64,000 bases of DNA. Origin: Colletotrichum lupini. Lineage: Eukaryota; Ascomycota; Sordariomycetes; Glomerellales; Glomerellaceae. Position numbers and translations under genes: made by a program. Of the stretch, positions 24,010 to 37,700 are shown in pieces. Where the stretch lies: positions 3,472,001 through 3,536,000 of the forward strand of contig NC_064680.1 in assembly GCF_023278565.1 (NCBI RefSeq), read 5' to 3'. The notes under the pieces were generated by a model. The model worked only from the letters and a program-made list of their open reading frames with translations, did not search any database and was not told the origin of the DNA. Every line of letters begins with the position of its first letter. Within the stretch, counting starts at the first letter, position 1.

Positions 24010-26190
24010 ATAATACCTCTCGAATTACCGGTTAGAAATCTTAATAACTACGATACGTACGAAGATCTTCTTATAAATATTACTTCCTTTATAAAAGCTT
24101 AAGGATTTATAATTATTAAGCGCCGCACTTCTAACTATTATAATAGAGTTCCTTCTTAATTCGACTTCTATTATAACGTAAGTAGCTATAATTTACTAAG
24201 CTCTGCGTACCTCCGAGAGATATTTATAAGAAAAAAGGACTACGAGTAGGTAGCTAAGGCCGTTAAGTTAAAGACTAGAGGGGACCGTTAGTACTTCGAA
24301 GTACGAGTTAACTATTATAACTACGAGCCCTTTACTAATCCTATTGCTTATCCTTCTTATTATAAGCGCTTAGCTTAATAAAATAAGGAGATTAGTTAGG
24401 CCTTCCGAACTACGACTACGGGTAGTCGTAAGGTTACTACTATAATATTTAAGAAGTATCTAGACTACTTATTTAAGTATAAGGATATTAAGAACGATAT
24501 ATAGAAAATACGGCTATAGAGCCTCGGCGGGTATACTCCTACCTAGGCCCTTATTATATTATTCTAAGAGCGTAGTATTAAGTACTTCGTATAATAGCTC
24601 GACGGCTATATTACCGGCTTCCTCTAGACCTACCCTTACTACGAGGTTATATAAAAGCTCTTTTTAGATATTATTTCGCTAGATAATACTTATAAGACTA
24701 ACCGCTTTAAAATACTACTTATAAACGTAACTAGGGTAGCTAATATAGGTACGACTTTTAATATAGTATTCTACTTTATTAACTCGGAAGATTACTAAGC
24801 TTACGAGTAGGCTCTAGGTTAATTAGAAGACCTCTGTGCTTAAATTAACGCCCGCAAGCCTATCGTTGCTATTATTAACTTCGAAAAGGTACTAAAAAAA
24901 GCCCTTATTACCGTCTAGCCCGATACGTAGTAGTAGATTTGTATATAGTATATTAATAAGAATATTGCGCACGAGGTTAAAAAGCGGTGGATTTACGCCG
25001 ACGGCTCTTAGGTAATTAATAATAACAAAGTAATTAGTAGTAACTATATCGACCCCGTCTTTGCTGAATTATTAGTAGGAGCTTCGTTAGAAGAACTAAT
25101 TACCGTCGGCCGGCCCCGTAAGATTCCGGATACTTATATTAGCTTTCTTTTAGTTTAGAAGTCTGTGATTTATGCTAATTTAGAAGGGGACTTTACCGAG
25201 GCCTAGAAGTTAATACTTAAGAAGTTCGAACGGCAAGAGCCCTTAATTACTTATATTCTCGAGACTTACTTTAGCTAGTATAAGGAGTTCGTAAACTATT
25301 AAATTAAATAGTACTATAACTTTAGTATTAAGGTAACCTCTCGGATAGAAAGTAGTTATAAGGAGATTAAGAGCTACCTCTTTAACTTAACTATAAATCT
25401 AAAGTTCTTTACGGATCGTATATAATAAATAATTAGTAACTAAAAAGTAGCTTACGAGGTCGATCTCGCTAAGTAGAGCTCTCGTTAGCTCGTCGAGTTT
25501 AGTATTAATAACCGCTAAAAAGCTTAAATAGGTAATATACGTACCCGCTACTCGAGGAAAGCGTTAAGACTTATTATTACGTAGTACTACTTAGTTTATA
25601 GAAGGCTAAAGAAGACCGAACCCGACTTACTTTATATAAAGCAATTTACTACTTAGTACGGCCTCCCTTATTTATATACTATTCGTTAGTATTTTGAGCG
25701 GAATGAGCCTCTCTCGTACCTTAACTATAACCGCTATTAATACTTTAGCTATAACCTTATTACTAATAATACCCTATACTAGATCTTAGATCCCCTTATC
25801 GTTATACTACGAGGTCGGCCTCGTAATAATAAAGTCGATATCCCTATAGCTATGCTACCGTTATAGTAGTCTCCCGTTAGTACTAATTATTAATAGGGCT
25901 CCTAGGCTACTTAAGTAAGGAATCCTTTATATTAGGAACGACTAGATAAGGGTTAATCTGTTAGCTAGCTAGAACTAGGCTTTTAATAAATTGCGGTAGA
26001 TCTTTAACGTTAACTTAACTAAGATCTATATATAACGGCTATTACCGAGCCTAAGTAAGGCCGAGGTTGAGGCCGAGGTCGAGGCCGAGGTTACCCGCGA
26101 GGTAGAGGTTACTCGCGAAGTAAAAGAAGTTAAGGAAGTAGAACTATAAGTAATACTACTAACGAGGAATAATAAGGGATTTACGCTATA
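24010..26190 (+). pseudogene. Degenerate MULE transposase
   Basis: The ends are approximate. In one plus-strand frame, ignoring stops, the segment reads like a fungal MULE transposase. Near 24309-24352 there is a relic of the FAR1-type 'HNHEP..NPIAHP' motif with His codons changed to Tyr. From 24721 there is the transposase core (INVTRVANIGTTFN). Near 24850-24890 is the second DDE segment, where the usual catalytic Asp codon is AAC (Asn). It is followed by a relic of the 'CIWHINKNV' motif. The C-terminus near 26060-26140 reads as an Arg/Gly-rich tail. Very many TAA/TAG codons stand where CAA/CAG would be, so it cannot be functional. Confidence 0.8.
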
Positions 26191-26517
26191 GTTATTACTA
26201 AGTAAGTTTAGTAATCCCTCGATCTAAATAGTTAGTATAGATTATAACTAGGGGATCTTAGTACGGCCGTTAATTACCTATAATTAATTGCCGTAATCTT
26301 AACGATCGGAATTATTAACTTAAGTAGGCTAATAAGAGGCTAGCTTTTAAATTAGTTATTCCGCTTAGTTAGATAATTATATAATTAAATTATTTTAATA
26401 AAAAGTACGGTAATCGTCGAATTAGCTCGAATCGTGGATTTTTATTAAATTAGCCTAATTAACTTAGGCTAATTCGTGAGTTGGGCCAATTGGTTGGAAA
26501 AGTGGGGACTGTTAACT

Positions 26518-26567
26518 GTGGCGTATAGTCAAAATAGCTAAACGATATAGTTAAAATAGCCGGGTTC
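26518..26567 (-). repeat. Right terminal inverted repeat of the MULE
   Basis: Inverted partner of 23744-23793. The two mismatches are G-to-A changes when read in the left-TIR orientation, consistent with RIP. It is followed directly by the TTAAAATA duplication. Confidence 0.93.
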
Positions 26568-26575
26568 TTAAAATA

Positions 26576-28358
26576 ATAACTGTATAGGAGGTAATAGAGC
26601 CATGGTACGGGAGGTATGGGGCTAGTCCGACGGTGGTGATTGGGTGTGTTAATACGAGGTACGAGGAGCAAGCCAAGTGGTAGACTGAGCACCCTTCAGC
26701 CTTGGGCCCTTGAGCAGCGTGGATTGGGAAAGTCAGGTGACGAAAGAGGCAAGTAAGGTAAATTGCTTCCGAGGTGCTAGGTTTGGGGGTATCGGAGGCG
26801 GAGCTTTGCTTACGAATTGGGATCAAGCTTTATAGATTCAAGTCTTGGAATGTAAACACCTGTGTTGTGGGTATGGCTATTGTTAGTATGGTCAAGGACG
26901 ATTTCCGTGTTGTCGACCTGACGAGGCATCATTACTTTGTTACCAAGGCATTATTCAAAATCTACATTTCGATGAAGTCATTGACCACTTTCACCTTAAA
27001 GCTAGTAGTTGACATATGACAGCTGGATTAAGAGTAAAAAGTTGACAAGGTTTGGATGCTATTACTATTGGAACTTGAAAGTGATGTTCATAATTGTTTG
27101 TTTATTTTCCATTGGAGAGTGCAAATAATGAACTTTCGCATGCGGACATGATGAAGGAAATTGAAGCCTGGATGTTCTTTACCTATGCTGGGATAGACTT
27201 AATCATCGTCTTTCTCGACTTAGATAAATTCCATTCAAACTTGTGTCGCAGATGTCTTTTTTACAAATGCCAGATGTCTATGTAAGATAATGAGACATCA
27301 AATGATAATTAGCAAAGAGAAGTTGAAAGTAGGCATTGTGATTAGCAGAACAGTTGCGTCTTGAGATTCAATTGAAGTTCTGGTTCCTTTTCTCTTACGT
27401 GAAATATCGTACTGATGGAATAGAGAAGAGGGACAAGGCACAAGACCTGTCTGAGCTGATTCTGCATAAGCTTTTTGACAAGTGTACATATCGACTAGAA
27501 ATATGATCTCTCAATGGAAATCCAGTGTATGGCTCCCCATGGAGACTAGATTTCTATCATGGAGATTGAATCTCAAGACCTTGCCTGCCTTGTGTAAATA
27601 TAGCATCGTGAGTTTATTTACCGCTTTAGAACGTAACATAACATCAGCCAACCCATACGCTTGGGTTTTCCCGAGGTGTTCGGACCAAGAACTATGTCTC
27701 TATACAGAACGTGACGGCATCTTAAATCATCATTCACGGTAACCTCGCGCTTGTTTGATATGCCGTCTCCGCTTACAAACTCTCTCCAGCCGCGGACTTT
27801 GAGCTGGCGGCCCGGGGAGATAGGGCGGCTGGACGGGTTGGACCAATAGCAGCCTTGGCATTTGGCATAGCCAAGCCCGCAACAGCCAATTGGTATCCAG
27901 TTTAAACACGGCAATTGAGAATTCTGCGCCTGGCATGTTACTGAATGATCATCAGTTCGCTATCATTAGGTATTTCACGACAGCGGGAAGCCTGTCGGGA
28001 CGAAAAATAGTAGTCGTCGGGGTGCAGCCCGGGGTAAAGTGGGGCTCCCGGGCTCACGTGGCGGGGATATTGGCCATCCCACATTTGCCGCTTGCGGGTG
28101 ATACGAAACTTGATACCAATCCCTCGTGGTCATCGTCTCAAATGATGGAATAGAATAAAGGTTTAAATATCTCCTCTCCGCATCGTAGCAAAGCAGGTTT
28201 TCATCCCTCGTCTCGAGGTTTCTAGTATCCTGCCCAACTTTGTATATTCCTTAAAACGTTCTTCTTGTCCCACCCACACCCACGCTCCTGCACGCGCCAC
28301 CACCACCGACACCGTAAATTCGCAACCGCACCCGAAGAACCACAGCTCAGATCACACA
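26576..28358. other. Intergenic region upstream of the dioxygenase gene
   Basis: 1.8 kb with no recognisable gene. The first part (26,580-27,650) is moderately AT-rich but keeps CpA/TpG, so it is not RIP-altered. The last 400 bp before the dioxygenase start has GC-rich words (CGGGGTAAAGTGGGG, TCACGTGG) and an AT-rich TTTAAATA at about 28162-28169 that could serve as a TATA-like element. Confidence 0.45.
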
Positions 28359-30214
28359 ATGGCGGGCCACTTCCGCGCCTCGCTCGCAGACCCACCCGCC
28401 AAATCCTTCCCGGATCGGCCCCAGTTCTCGGCCTTCATGAAACCGTGCCGCTTCGAGGGCGAGGTTCGGAATCTGGAGGTCGTCGGCACCGTTCCCGCCG
28501 AGCTGGACGGCACGTTCTTCCGAGTGATGCCGGATCCTCAGTTTCCGCCGTTCATTGAGAATGACCCTGTATGTATTTGCGTCGCGATGCATCAATTTCT
28601 TTCTTTGCAATTACTTTCTGATTTGCCGTGAAACATTTCATGTTTGTGTTGAAAACTGGGAATATCATCTGATTCGATGTTAGTGGTTTAATGGCGATGG
28701 AAACGTATCAGCGTTCTGTTTTCACAACGGCAACGTCGATTTTCAACAGAAATACGTGCGGACAGAAAAGTTTGTCCGAGAACGAGATGCAAATCGAGCT
28801 CTCGCAGGTTAGTTAATCACACTCGTCCCTCTCTCTACAAAGGTTTTACGACTTCATACGACTCTGACACGTTGCTTCCCGGCAATGATTACAGGCGCAT
28901 ATCGAAACAAATACACGGACGCAGTCGAATTCAAAGTACGCACCACAGCCAACACAAACATCTTTTACTTCAACAAGTCTCTCCTCGCCATCAAGGAGGA
29001 CGCACCGCCATATCTCATGGACCCGATCACACTCGAGACAAAGGGGCTCTGCGACTTTGACGGCCAGCTGCCGAGCTGTACTTTTACGGCGCACCCCAAG
29101 CTGGATCCCGCTACGGGCGAGCTTGTGTGTTTCGGGTACGAGGCAAAGGGTGACGGAACGCCTGATGTTTGTTATTTCAGTATCGCCCCTGACGGCAAGT
29201 TTCTCGAGACTGTTTGGCTTGTTGCGCCTGTTGTTGGCATGATTCATGATTGTGCCGTGACGGATAATTGGGTATGGGCTACTGGGAAAGCAGAAGACTT
29301 CGAATGTGTTTGTTTGCTGACTTTCGTTTTCAGGTGTTATTCCCGATGATTCCACAGATATGTGATATCGATCGGTTGAAGGCGGGCGGGGAGCACTGGC
29401 AATGGGATCCCAACGTGCCCTTCTATCTAGGCGTCCTACCCAGACGCGGCGCCAAAGGAACCGACGTAAAGGTGAAAACCATACCGCTATCCTCGCCATG
29501 CTCTGAGTTTAAAAGCTAACCACATCTCTCTCTACTTCAAAGTGGTTCCGCGCTCCAAACGCCTTTCCAGGCCACACCACAAACGCCTACGAGACCCCCT
29601 CAGGCAACATCGTCTTCGACCTGCCCCTCACAGACAAGAACGTCTTCTTCTGGTGGCCCGACGCCGAGGGCAACGCCCCAGACCCGCACGACATCCGCGC
29701 CGAGTACGTCCGCTTCGAATTCGACCCGCGCGCCAACTCAGACTCGGCCCTCGACCTCCCCGCGCCGACGCCCGTCCTCCGCCACGACATGGAGTTCCCG
29801 CGCATCGACGAGCGCGTGCTGTCCAAGCCGCACCGGCACAGCTTCTTCGACATGATGGATCCCTCGCTGGGCACCGATTTCCCTGCCATCATGCCCGTGC
29901 TGGGCGGGGGGCATCCGCTGTATAATTCGCTGGGGCATCTTGACCATGAGAGTGGGAAGTTGGAGGTGTATTATCCTGGGCCGCGGCACATGGTGCAGGA
30001 GCCTGTGTTTGTGCCGAGGGGGGAGGATGCGGAGGAGGGGGATGGGTTCTTGATTGGGCTCGTGAACAATTATGGGACCATGTCGAGTGAGTTGCATGTT
30101 ATTAATACCAAGAGGTTTACGGAGCCTACGGCGGTGGTGAAGGTGCCTATAAGGTTGAGGGCTGGGTTACATAGGAATTGGGTTGACGGGAAGGAGTTGC
30201 GGCAGTGTCAATGA
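28359..30214 (+). CDS. Carotenoid/stilbene cleavage oxygenase (CCD/RPE65 family)
   Basis: Non-heme Fe(II) dioxygenase that cleaves conjugated double bonds of carotenoids or stilbenes. Five exons: 28359-28568, 28684-28807, 28895-29271, 29334-29471, 29543-30214; all introns are GT..AG and the frame is kept for 506 residues. The four iron-binding His are visible: H178 (FTAHPKL), H229 (MIHDCAV), H294 (PGHTTNAYE) and H493 (GLHRNWVD). The spacing of the first three (51 and 65 residues) matches that known for Neurospora CAO-1, a resveratrol/stilbene-cleaving enzyme, which supports a lignostilbene-type member over a beta-carotene cleaver. No signal peptide, so probably cytosolic. The residue after H493 is Arg where Gly is usual (AGG versus GGG). 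It ends 246 nt from the former GH7 stop, a convergent arrangement. Confidence 0.92.
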
Positions 30215-30460
30215 TGTTTCTGGCGTGGAAGCACGTAGCGAATATGTCACTCGTACATTCAACGATGTCTTTTCAGAAAAGATACCTATATGCAGAAGGA
30301 AACGAGCGCATACTATGCAGATACGCCATCGATACCGTGGTGTCAACTGCGTGTTGAAGATGTTAATGAAGAGACTAGATTCTGTCCTTTGACTAGAGTC
30401 TAGATCTTCATCCACTGCATTGTCGAACTCACATTCCCTTTCGACATTTTTCGACTAAAG

Positions 30461-30479
30461 TTACACTATTGTCCCAATA
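30461..30479 (-). pseudogene. Detached 3' end of the GH7 coding sequence
   Basis: Read on the minus strand these 19 nt complete the split codon CCT and then read ATT GGG ACA ATA GTG TAA, that is I-G-T-I-V-stop. This is the expected end after RFGP in GH7 enzymes (family usually ends FGPIGST-like). They lie on the far side of the Copia insertion, directly after one copy of the GGTCC duplication, in frame with the exon at 37938-37906. No other coding sense is seen here. Confidence 0.85.
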
Positions 30480-30484
30480 GGTCC
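30480..30484. repeat. Target-site duplication of Copia copy 1 (left)
   Basis: GGTCC immediately before the left LTR. The identical GGTCC follows the right LTR at 37906-37910. Five bp is the usual Copia TSD length. Confidence 0.93.
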
Positions 30485-30689
30485 TGTCGGATTGGAAGTC
30501 CAATTCGACCGCGGCATACAGCCGACTGCGCAGGGGCCAATTAGGGGCCCTATTTACGATTATCGTAGCTAGCCTAACCTACGGTTAAAACCTCCTTTTT
30601 ACACCTACTACGTAGATATTTATATAGTTTAATTAATCTCTTCGTTAACTATAGTTCGAACTAACTACTTTATAATAGGGATATTAATA
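30485..30689 (+). repeat. 5' LTR of Copia copy 1
   Basis: 205 bp starting TGTCGGATTGG and ending GGGATATTAATA. It aligns without gaps to 37701-37905; differences are mostly C/T and G/A transitions. The outer 60 bp is nearly unmutated, while the inner end has lost the terminal CA (now TA). Confidence 0.93.
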
Positions 30690-33600
30690 CTAATTAGTAA
30701 TTAAATTCGATTATTATAAATCGGTAAGGTATCTTATTATATAGAAAAAACGACCTCTTAATACCGTACGGGATAGGAGATTCGTACTAATTAATTTTAT
30801 AGAAGTAGATAAAAAAAGAGGTAATTCTTAAATACTATATAGAATTAAGTAATCGTAGCCCTTTATTACTTACGAAAGGTCGACGTTTATTATATTAAAA
30901 TACGTTAATTAATAGAACTACTTAAGTAACTAGCCTTTTACTATTACCCCAAATAGCTTTTTTATTAAATAACTTTTCTATAACCGGCCCGCGATTAAAA
31001 ATTAACTAGTTAAATTAAAAAAAAGAAATACTTACGTAACGACTACCTACTTAATTAATTAGCGCAACGAACGAGCTTAATAATATAATATAAAAAAGTA
31101 TTACGTAATTAAAAAGGGGATTTTTAAACGTAAATATTCTTATTTAGTAATAAAGGTAACCTTATAGGAGCTATTAAGCTAAGAGATTTATAATATATAA
31201 AAAAGTCTATTATTATAAGGATCTTATGAGTATAACCTTAAGCCCGTAATTTAAATAACTTCTTTATAGCTCCCTTAACTACTCTTTAAGTATTACTTAG
31301 GAATATAATATAGGGGACGGTTTAATAAGGGAGGAGGGGATTTAAAGGTCTTAATAGTATTAAGTTAAGAGTATTACGGATCTTAGAAATTAACTTAAAA
31401 AAAAGGCGGCTACTTTAAAGTAGTTTTATAACCTCCTACTAGAATTATTATTAACCTAAGAAAAGGTTAAAAAGACGAGGATTTAAGGGGAGGAAAAAGA
31501 ATTTTTTAAAGGACCGCTAAAGGGCTTCTTTTTATACTAGCTCCCGGCGCGAGATTATTAATTTCGAAAAATTAACTAAGTAATAAAAGGGATCGCTAGT
31601 AAGCGATAATTACCTAACCGTAATTAAGCTATAAAAAAAACTACTTAAAAGATATAAAATAGAGTACTAAGAGGCCGTAAAAAATAAGATTTTTAAAGTA
31701 TCTAACCCTACTGCGTACGAGTAATAAGTAGGCATTTTTAATAAGTTTTTAAAATTTACGATTTTATAAAAAAGAGGGCTTAACTTCGTTAACCGTATTT
31801 AACGGCTTATACGGTTTTTAATAGCTTATATAGCTCTTTTATAAGCCGCACGGCATTTACTTTTAACTATTCTTACGGAATATTACCTTAGAAGAGGTAG
31901 GTTAGGGAAAAAAGCTATTTAGAGATTATAAAGAGTACGAGGCTTAAGAGGCTAGAAATATATAAAATAATAGAAATTAGTAACTAATAAAGATCCCGAG
32001 ACTAATTATTATATCTTCCTATAGTAATATAAACGTTTATTATTATTATTATAAAAAGGAACTACTATAACTTACTTTTTTATACTAAATAAAAAAGAGG
32101 ATTTTAGTAAGTATAATAGCTAGCGATCTAAAAGGGTAATAGTAATCGCTAAAAATAATAAAAATAAGAGTAATAGCGAGATAGTAAAAAGAAGCGGGAA
32201 TCTCTTAGACCTTAATAAATTCGTTAAGTAGCGAAAGTACGGATTTATTATAACTAGCGCGCGGATTAAATATATTCTTATTAAAATTAAATACGCTAGT
32301 GATTATTAATATAAGTATAAGCTAGAGCACGACCCTTAGTAAGTTAGGGTAAAAAAAAAGAGGATAAAACCCGATCTTAAATAAAATCCTAATCCCTTAT
32401 AAATAAGTAAATATTAACCCGGATTATTAGGGAATATAGATATATAAAATTGCGGATTAGCTTAATAATAAGTAAATTAACGTAGTATTAATTTATTTAA
32501 TTAAAGTTTATAAAAAAAAGGGGCTATAGGGGTAACCCCTATTTTATAAGATCGCAAACGACTTTAGCTACTAGCTAGATAAATAGTTTACGAGTATAAG
32601 CTTAAAAATCGTAAAAGTAGTTAATAAATTCCTTTATAAACGAGGGGTATTACTAGCGTAATTATAATCGTAAGAGCTATATAAAATACTAATAGCGATA
32701 ATTATAAAAAAGGAATTCGTACTATAAAACTAGGTATAGGTTAATAGAGCGTATAATCGCTTTAATAAATTTAAAAAAAAGGTAAACGACCTAGATTTCC
32801 TCCTTATAATTACTAACAGAAATTTATTATTATAAAAGGATATACCGGGGCAAAATATAGTACTAGAAGTATAATAATTAATAATTCTACTTATTTTAAG
32901 TTATAACTTATTAACGTTACTAACGCGAAATTTAGTACCGATTAGCTAATAAAAAAGGAAGTAAACGACCTAAAGTTATTAATAATACGTAGCGACGCAG
33001 GGATTGTATATAAATACTAAAAATCTAATAATAAATATAAAGTAATTTATCAACCTTAAAAAGATCTTTTTAAAAAAGAAATTATATTCTAGGGGGAAGT
33101 ATAAGGTTTTATAAAAAAACCCTAACGATATTTTATAATTATTATAAAAAAGTTAGAATTAGGGAATACTAATATTATTTAGTAATTAATATCGTACTCG
33201 TAAGTAAAGCCTCTAATTATTATTACGAAGCGGTGCGTAATCTTAATTAAAACGACTTTTTTAATATAATTAACGTAATCCGAAGCCGCTTCGAGACTTA
33301 TAATAAGAACCTAGAGCTCCTATTTAAGCTACGAGCGATTTTTTTCGTATTTATAACTAGGATAATAAAAGGTAAATTACGAATAAAGATTTTTAAAAAG
33401 CTCATCGATCGAATCGATAAGCTAGCGAAAACTTAGCTAAATAAGGGGATAAATAAGTAAAAAGTTAGATATTTTTATACTATAGTCTAGCGTATACTAA
33501 AAGTAAAAATAACTCTATATAAGTTACTTAAAAACTACGAGACGCTTTATTTAAGGCTAAGATCTAGCTTTAATATTAAAATAAAAATACCGCGCTAAAC

Positions 33601-34699
33601 CTACTTCTAAGTATATAACGGCCCTTATTAATAATATTAAGTCGATCGAACGTATAATAAGAAAAGAAAAGAGACTAAATATAGTAATCGCTAATAAAGA
33701 GGCCTAGATTTATTAAATAAGTAAAGATTTAACTTATAAGTAAGGTAATAAAAGAGGTAATACTATATTTATAAAATAAAAAAAATTAGTTAAGTAACTA
33801 TTTTAAAGAAGAGCGTATTAAATCGTATAAATAGTATAAAAAGTTAAGAGTAGTAAATAATAAAACTAGCCCTCGTTAATTTAACTAATTCCTTATTATT
33901 TATAAAGGTAGATCTAGGGGTACGGAACTTAATAACGGTAGCTAAAGTAGTAGCTTAAAGTATATACCCCTTATAAAAGATTTAAAAAATAAAAAAGATC
34001 TTACCCCCTATATTAATAAATTAGATTATAATAAAATCGACGATATTAACTACTCTTTTTTCGCTCCGTTAGCCTCTAGAAAATATACGAGGCTAAATAA
34101 ATAGAGGGTAGTAAAAGCTTTTAATAAGTAAGTTTTTATTTATAGATAGTAAGGGAAGGTCCTTTAAATAATAAATACGAAGGCGGCTAAAAGGGCAAAT
34201 TTAATAAGGCCAAAGCCTATTCTCTTAATAATTAAAGAGAAGACGCTATCTCTTTTAATATTTAAAAAAAAAGAATATAGTACTAAGTAAATCTAAGGGT
34301 AGTTAGAGGGGTCCTTTTTATACTACTTAGATCTTTTAAATACTAAGCTTATATAAGTATTTTATATAAGTAAAAGGTATAACTTAGATAATTTTTATAG
34401 AATTATCCTAAATACTAAGGTATTATAATAGTTAACTAAAGGAAAAGGGTAATTCTAAGCGCTATAAAAGATTACGCTAGTAATATTTAATACGTTAACG
34501 GCGGGTATTATAAGGATTAGTTTTAGCCTAAGTAAGGAAATCGTCGCCCTAGGTATAGTAGAAGTAAAGACGTACTTCGGAATAATAACTTTTTATATTT
34601 TACTTATTAATACCTTATTTCTCTTATATTTAAAAAATATAAATTAACTAGGTATTATATTTAATAATACGAGGAATAGAATCTTTAGTAATAAGTACT

Positions 34700-37640
34700 T
34701 TAAAATAGTTAAACGACGATAGGGGTATATATTTATAAAGCTTATTAACGATACGAAGTTAATTAATTACTTAATAGAAAATGAGCTTAGAAAACTATAC
34801 CGGAAATTCGGGTACCCGTCGGTTACGAAGCTATATAACCTCCTAAAGTAATTAAGTAATAATAATATCGAAATAAGGGTGCTAAAATAGTTAATAAAAG
34901 TATATTATTAATACTAAATAAATGCGCAAAGCCTACGCAAATTTAAGTTTAAATTACGTAATAAGCTTAATTTTAATTAAAAAATCGTCGTTAATATTTT
35001 CTACTTAAATAGTCGGCTAGTATTATATATAATCGACGTAGCTATATCCTTCTAAGTAGGGCAATTCCTTTAGGATTTATAAATAAAAATAGTATAAGTA
35101 GCCCTACGAAAAAACTAGATCGATATATACTAAGGACTACTAAACGGTATTAAAACCGACGCTAGTACTAGCTTTAAGTTAGTAGAATTTAGGGATAATA
35201 CGACGGCCTACGGTATATAGCTAAAAGTCGTACTTATTAAAGCGCACTATAGTATTAAAAAAGTAGAGAGGGTATATTAATAGTTAAAAAGGGCGTTTAG
35301 AATTATTAAAGAGGAAAATCCGAATTTTATTAATAACGAATGCCTCTAGATAGTACTTAAATACTATAACGATATTATAGGGCCTAACGGACTTATATTA
35401 ACGCTATTAATATTTAGAATATATTTAAAAACGACCTTAGCCTCGCTACCGTTACTAAGTATAAGCTAACGAGCCCGAGTAATTAACAAAATAATATAAG
35501 TACTGCGCAAGGTAAGTATAAAAAAGTAAGTTAACGAGGTAATTATTATGCATAATAGGCCTAATATAGGGGATAATTTAAATATATTACTAAATTCGGA
35601 TATATAAATATAACGCAAAATTACTTAATAATAGGCTAGGCTATATAAGTTAATTTCCGTTAACGAGCGCTCTTATATAGTTATAAAAGATCGCGACTAA
35701 CTACTTAAAGTATTAATTACGGTAGTTAAACCGTATTATATAAATCCTAACGAGGTAATTTCTAACTTATAAGAAGAAGAAGAGCTAGGGAAAACTATAT
35801 AACCCGTAATAGAAGTATAAGAAATTATCCTTAATAAAATCGTCGTAATAGTATTAATAAACGACGAAGAAGAGGAAATTACTAAAAAGGTACTAATATT
35901 ACTAACGAGACGTTATAAAAGACTATAATAGCAAGCCCTAACGCGGCAATTTATTACTAGTAACGAGGTAATTAATACTTTTTATATAATAATAAAAAAA
36001 GCCGATTTTAAGCTAGCGGTTAAACTACGTAAAGAAGGCGTAATTATAACTATTAAAAAGCCGTATAAGGGATTAGATCTTATCGAAGTAGATACTCTTC
36101 GTAATCGAGGGGTCTATCGATTTATCCTATATAACCTAAAAAAACATATAAACCTCCGTATATTTAAATTATAAATAGTTCGTAAAATTAAAAAGAAAAG
36201 AACACCCTAGCCGTATAAGAAGTCTAAATACGTAATTTAAAAATACGGTAACGTTAAAAAAGTAACGCTACTTACCTAATCGCCTACTATATAACGCTAT
36301 AACTAACGATTAATAATAATACTAATAGTATCGCTATAAAAAAAGGGATACGAGATTTAGAGCCGTAATATTACCTAGGCCTATACCTAATCGGCTATAG
36401 GGTTTATAAAAAAAATCCTGGCCTATTTACTAAAGGAAATGGTTAGTAAGTACCCAGAAAGTACGATTATTAAAGTACTTAAGCTATTATATAAACTCGT
36501 AGAATTAGGTACTTATTAATAAGCTACTTACTACGATTTTTATATTAATTAACTATTAATAGTTACTTTTACGTACGACCCGTACTTATTAATCGCAGAG
36601 TATAAAAGTAACTAATTTAGGATTATTAGAATATAGACCGACGATATATTAGGCCTATTTAATATTAACTTTATAAAAAAGGAGGATAAGGAGCTTTAAA
36701 AAGCGGGCTTCGTAATAAAGCTAAAAGAGGTCTTTATAATAAATACCCCCTTAGTATTTAATAGCGGGATTCTTATAATTAAAAAAAAAACCGTCGTTTT
36801 TTAATAAAAGAGGTAGGGCGAGAAGATTAATATTATTAATCTAAACGTAACTAATATTAAAAAGTAGTATAAAGCTAAGCTCGTGTAAGGGGTATATATT
36901 ACGAGTATTTATTAACCTAAAGTAACTTTTAACTACGCTAGGGTAGTATAAGCTATAGATCTAACTAAATAAAATATCGAAGTACTTAATAAGCGGCTTA
37001 AGTAGTAGTAAACGAATCTTAATTAAGGTCTCGTTTACTACCTAATCGACCTTATAATTAATAAGCTCTACGTCTTTATTAATAAGTTATTTATAAATAA
37101 TAACAACCTTACTTCGTAATTAGGGTATATTATTATCCTAGTTAATAAGAGTATAAGCGAGAGCGAATTTACTATATATAGTAATATAATTTATTACTTA
37201 TTAACTAAAAATAAGTAAGTAATAAGAAGTATATTAGCGTTAGAAATATATAGTATAGTTAATAGCATTAACCTCTCTTACGTAATTTTAATAACGCTAA
37301 AGAAGATTACTAATTAAATTAGCCTTTTACTTATTTTAATAGTTATTTATACCGATTTTTACTCGCTATATAAATACTTCGTTAAATTAAGAACGATAAA
37401 AAAAAAGAGGCTTATAATCGATATTATAGCCCTTAAGTAATTATATAAAAAGCGCAAGATACTTAAGATCCGTTAGATTAATAATAAAAATAACCTTATA
37501 AACGCTTTTATAAAAGTAGTATTAAATAAGGGATTAGAGTAATTTATAAATAATAAAAAAGCTATTATATAAATAAAAGGATAGGTTATATAAAAAGAGT
37601 AAAGAAAAAGGGGAAAGGGAGACGACTTAGTAAACGGGCC
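34700..37640 (+). pseudogene. Degenerate Copia polyprotein, end of integrase to RNase H
   Basis: Boundaries are approximate, and the upstream gag/protease part cannot be delimited. In the plus strand, ignoring stops, a post-integrase segment (GPNGLILTLLIF-like, near 35370-35410) is followed by the reverse transcriptase. Its catalytic TDDIL lies at 36637-36651, with the usual upstream 'ATY..Y..TYDP.LL' spacing. A Copia RNase H follows, with the YTDFYSLY segment near 37350-37375 matching the family's 'TDS.SLYD'. Gln and Trp codons are widely replaced by stops. Several Asp and Ser positions are changed by transitions, so it is inactive. Confidence 0.8.
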
Positions 37641-37700
37641 CGAGGTCGAATTATATTTCTAATTATAATAGTTAAATTAATAAAAAAAAAAGAAAGTTAG

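Larger units (their letters stand above)
23744..26567 (+). mobile_element. RIP-inactivated Mutator-like DNA transposon (MULE)
   Basis: A 2824-bp element is bounded by 50-bp terminal inverted repeats (23744-23793 and 26518-26567) and a perfect 8-bp target-site duplication TTAAAATA (23736-23743 and 26568-26575). The interior from about 24000 to 26450 is extremely TA-rich with Gln codons turned into stops. Conceptual translation on the plus strand resembles fungal MULE transposases with a FAR1-like N-terminal region. An 8-bp TSD fits MULEs and also hAT elements; the coding remnants decide for MULE. The element is long dead. Confidence 0.9.

Noticed and set aside
28265..28558. Plus-strand frame over the dioxygenase start
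   Set aside because: Out-of-frame shadow of exon 1 and the 5' leader of the cleavage oxygenase.
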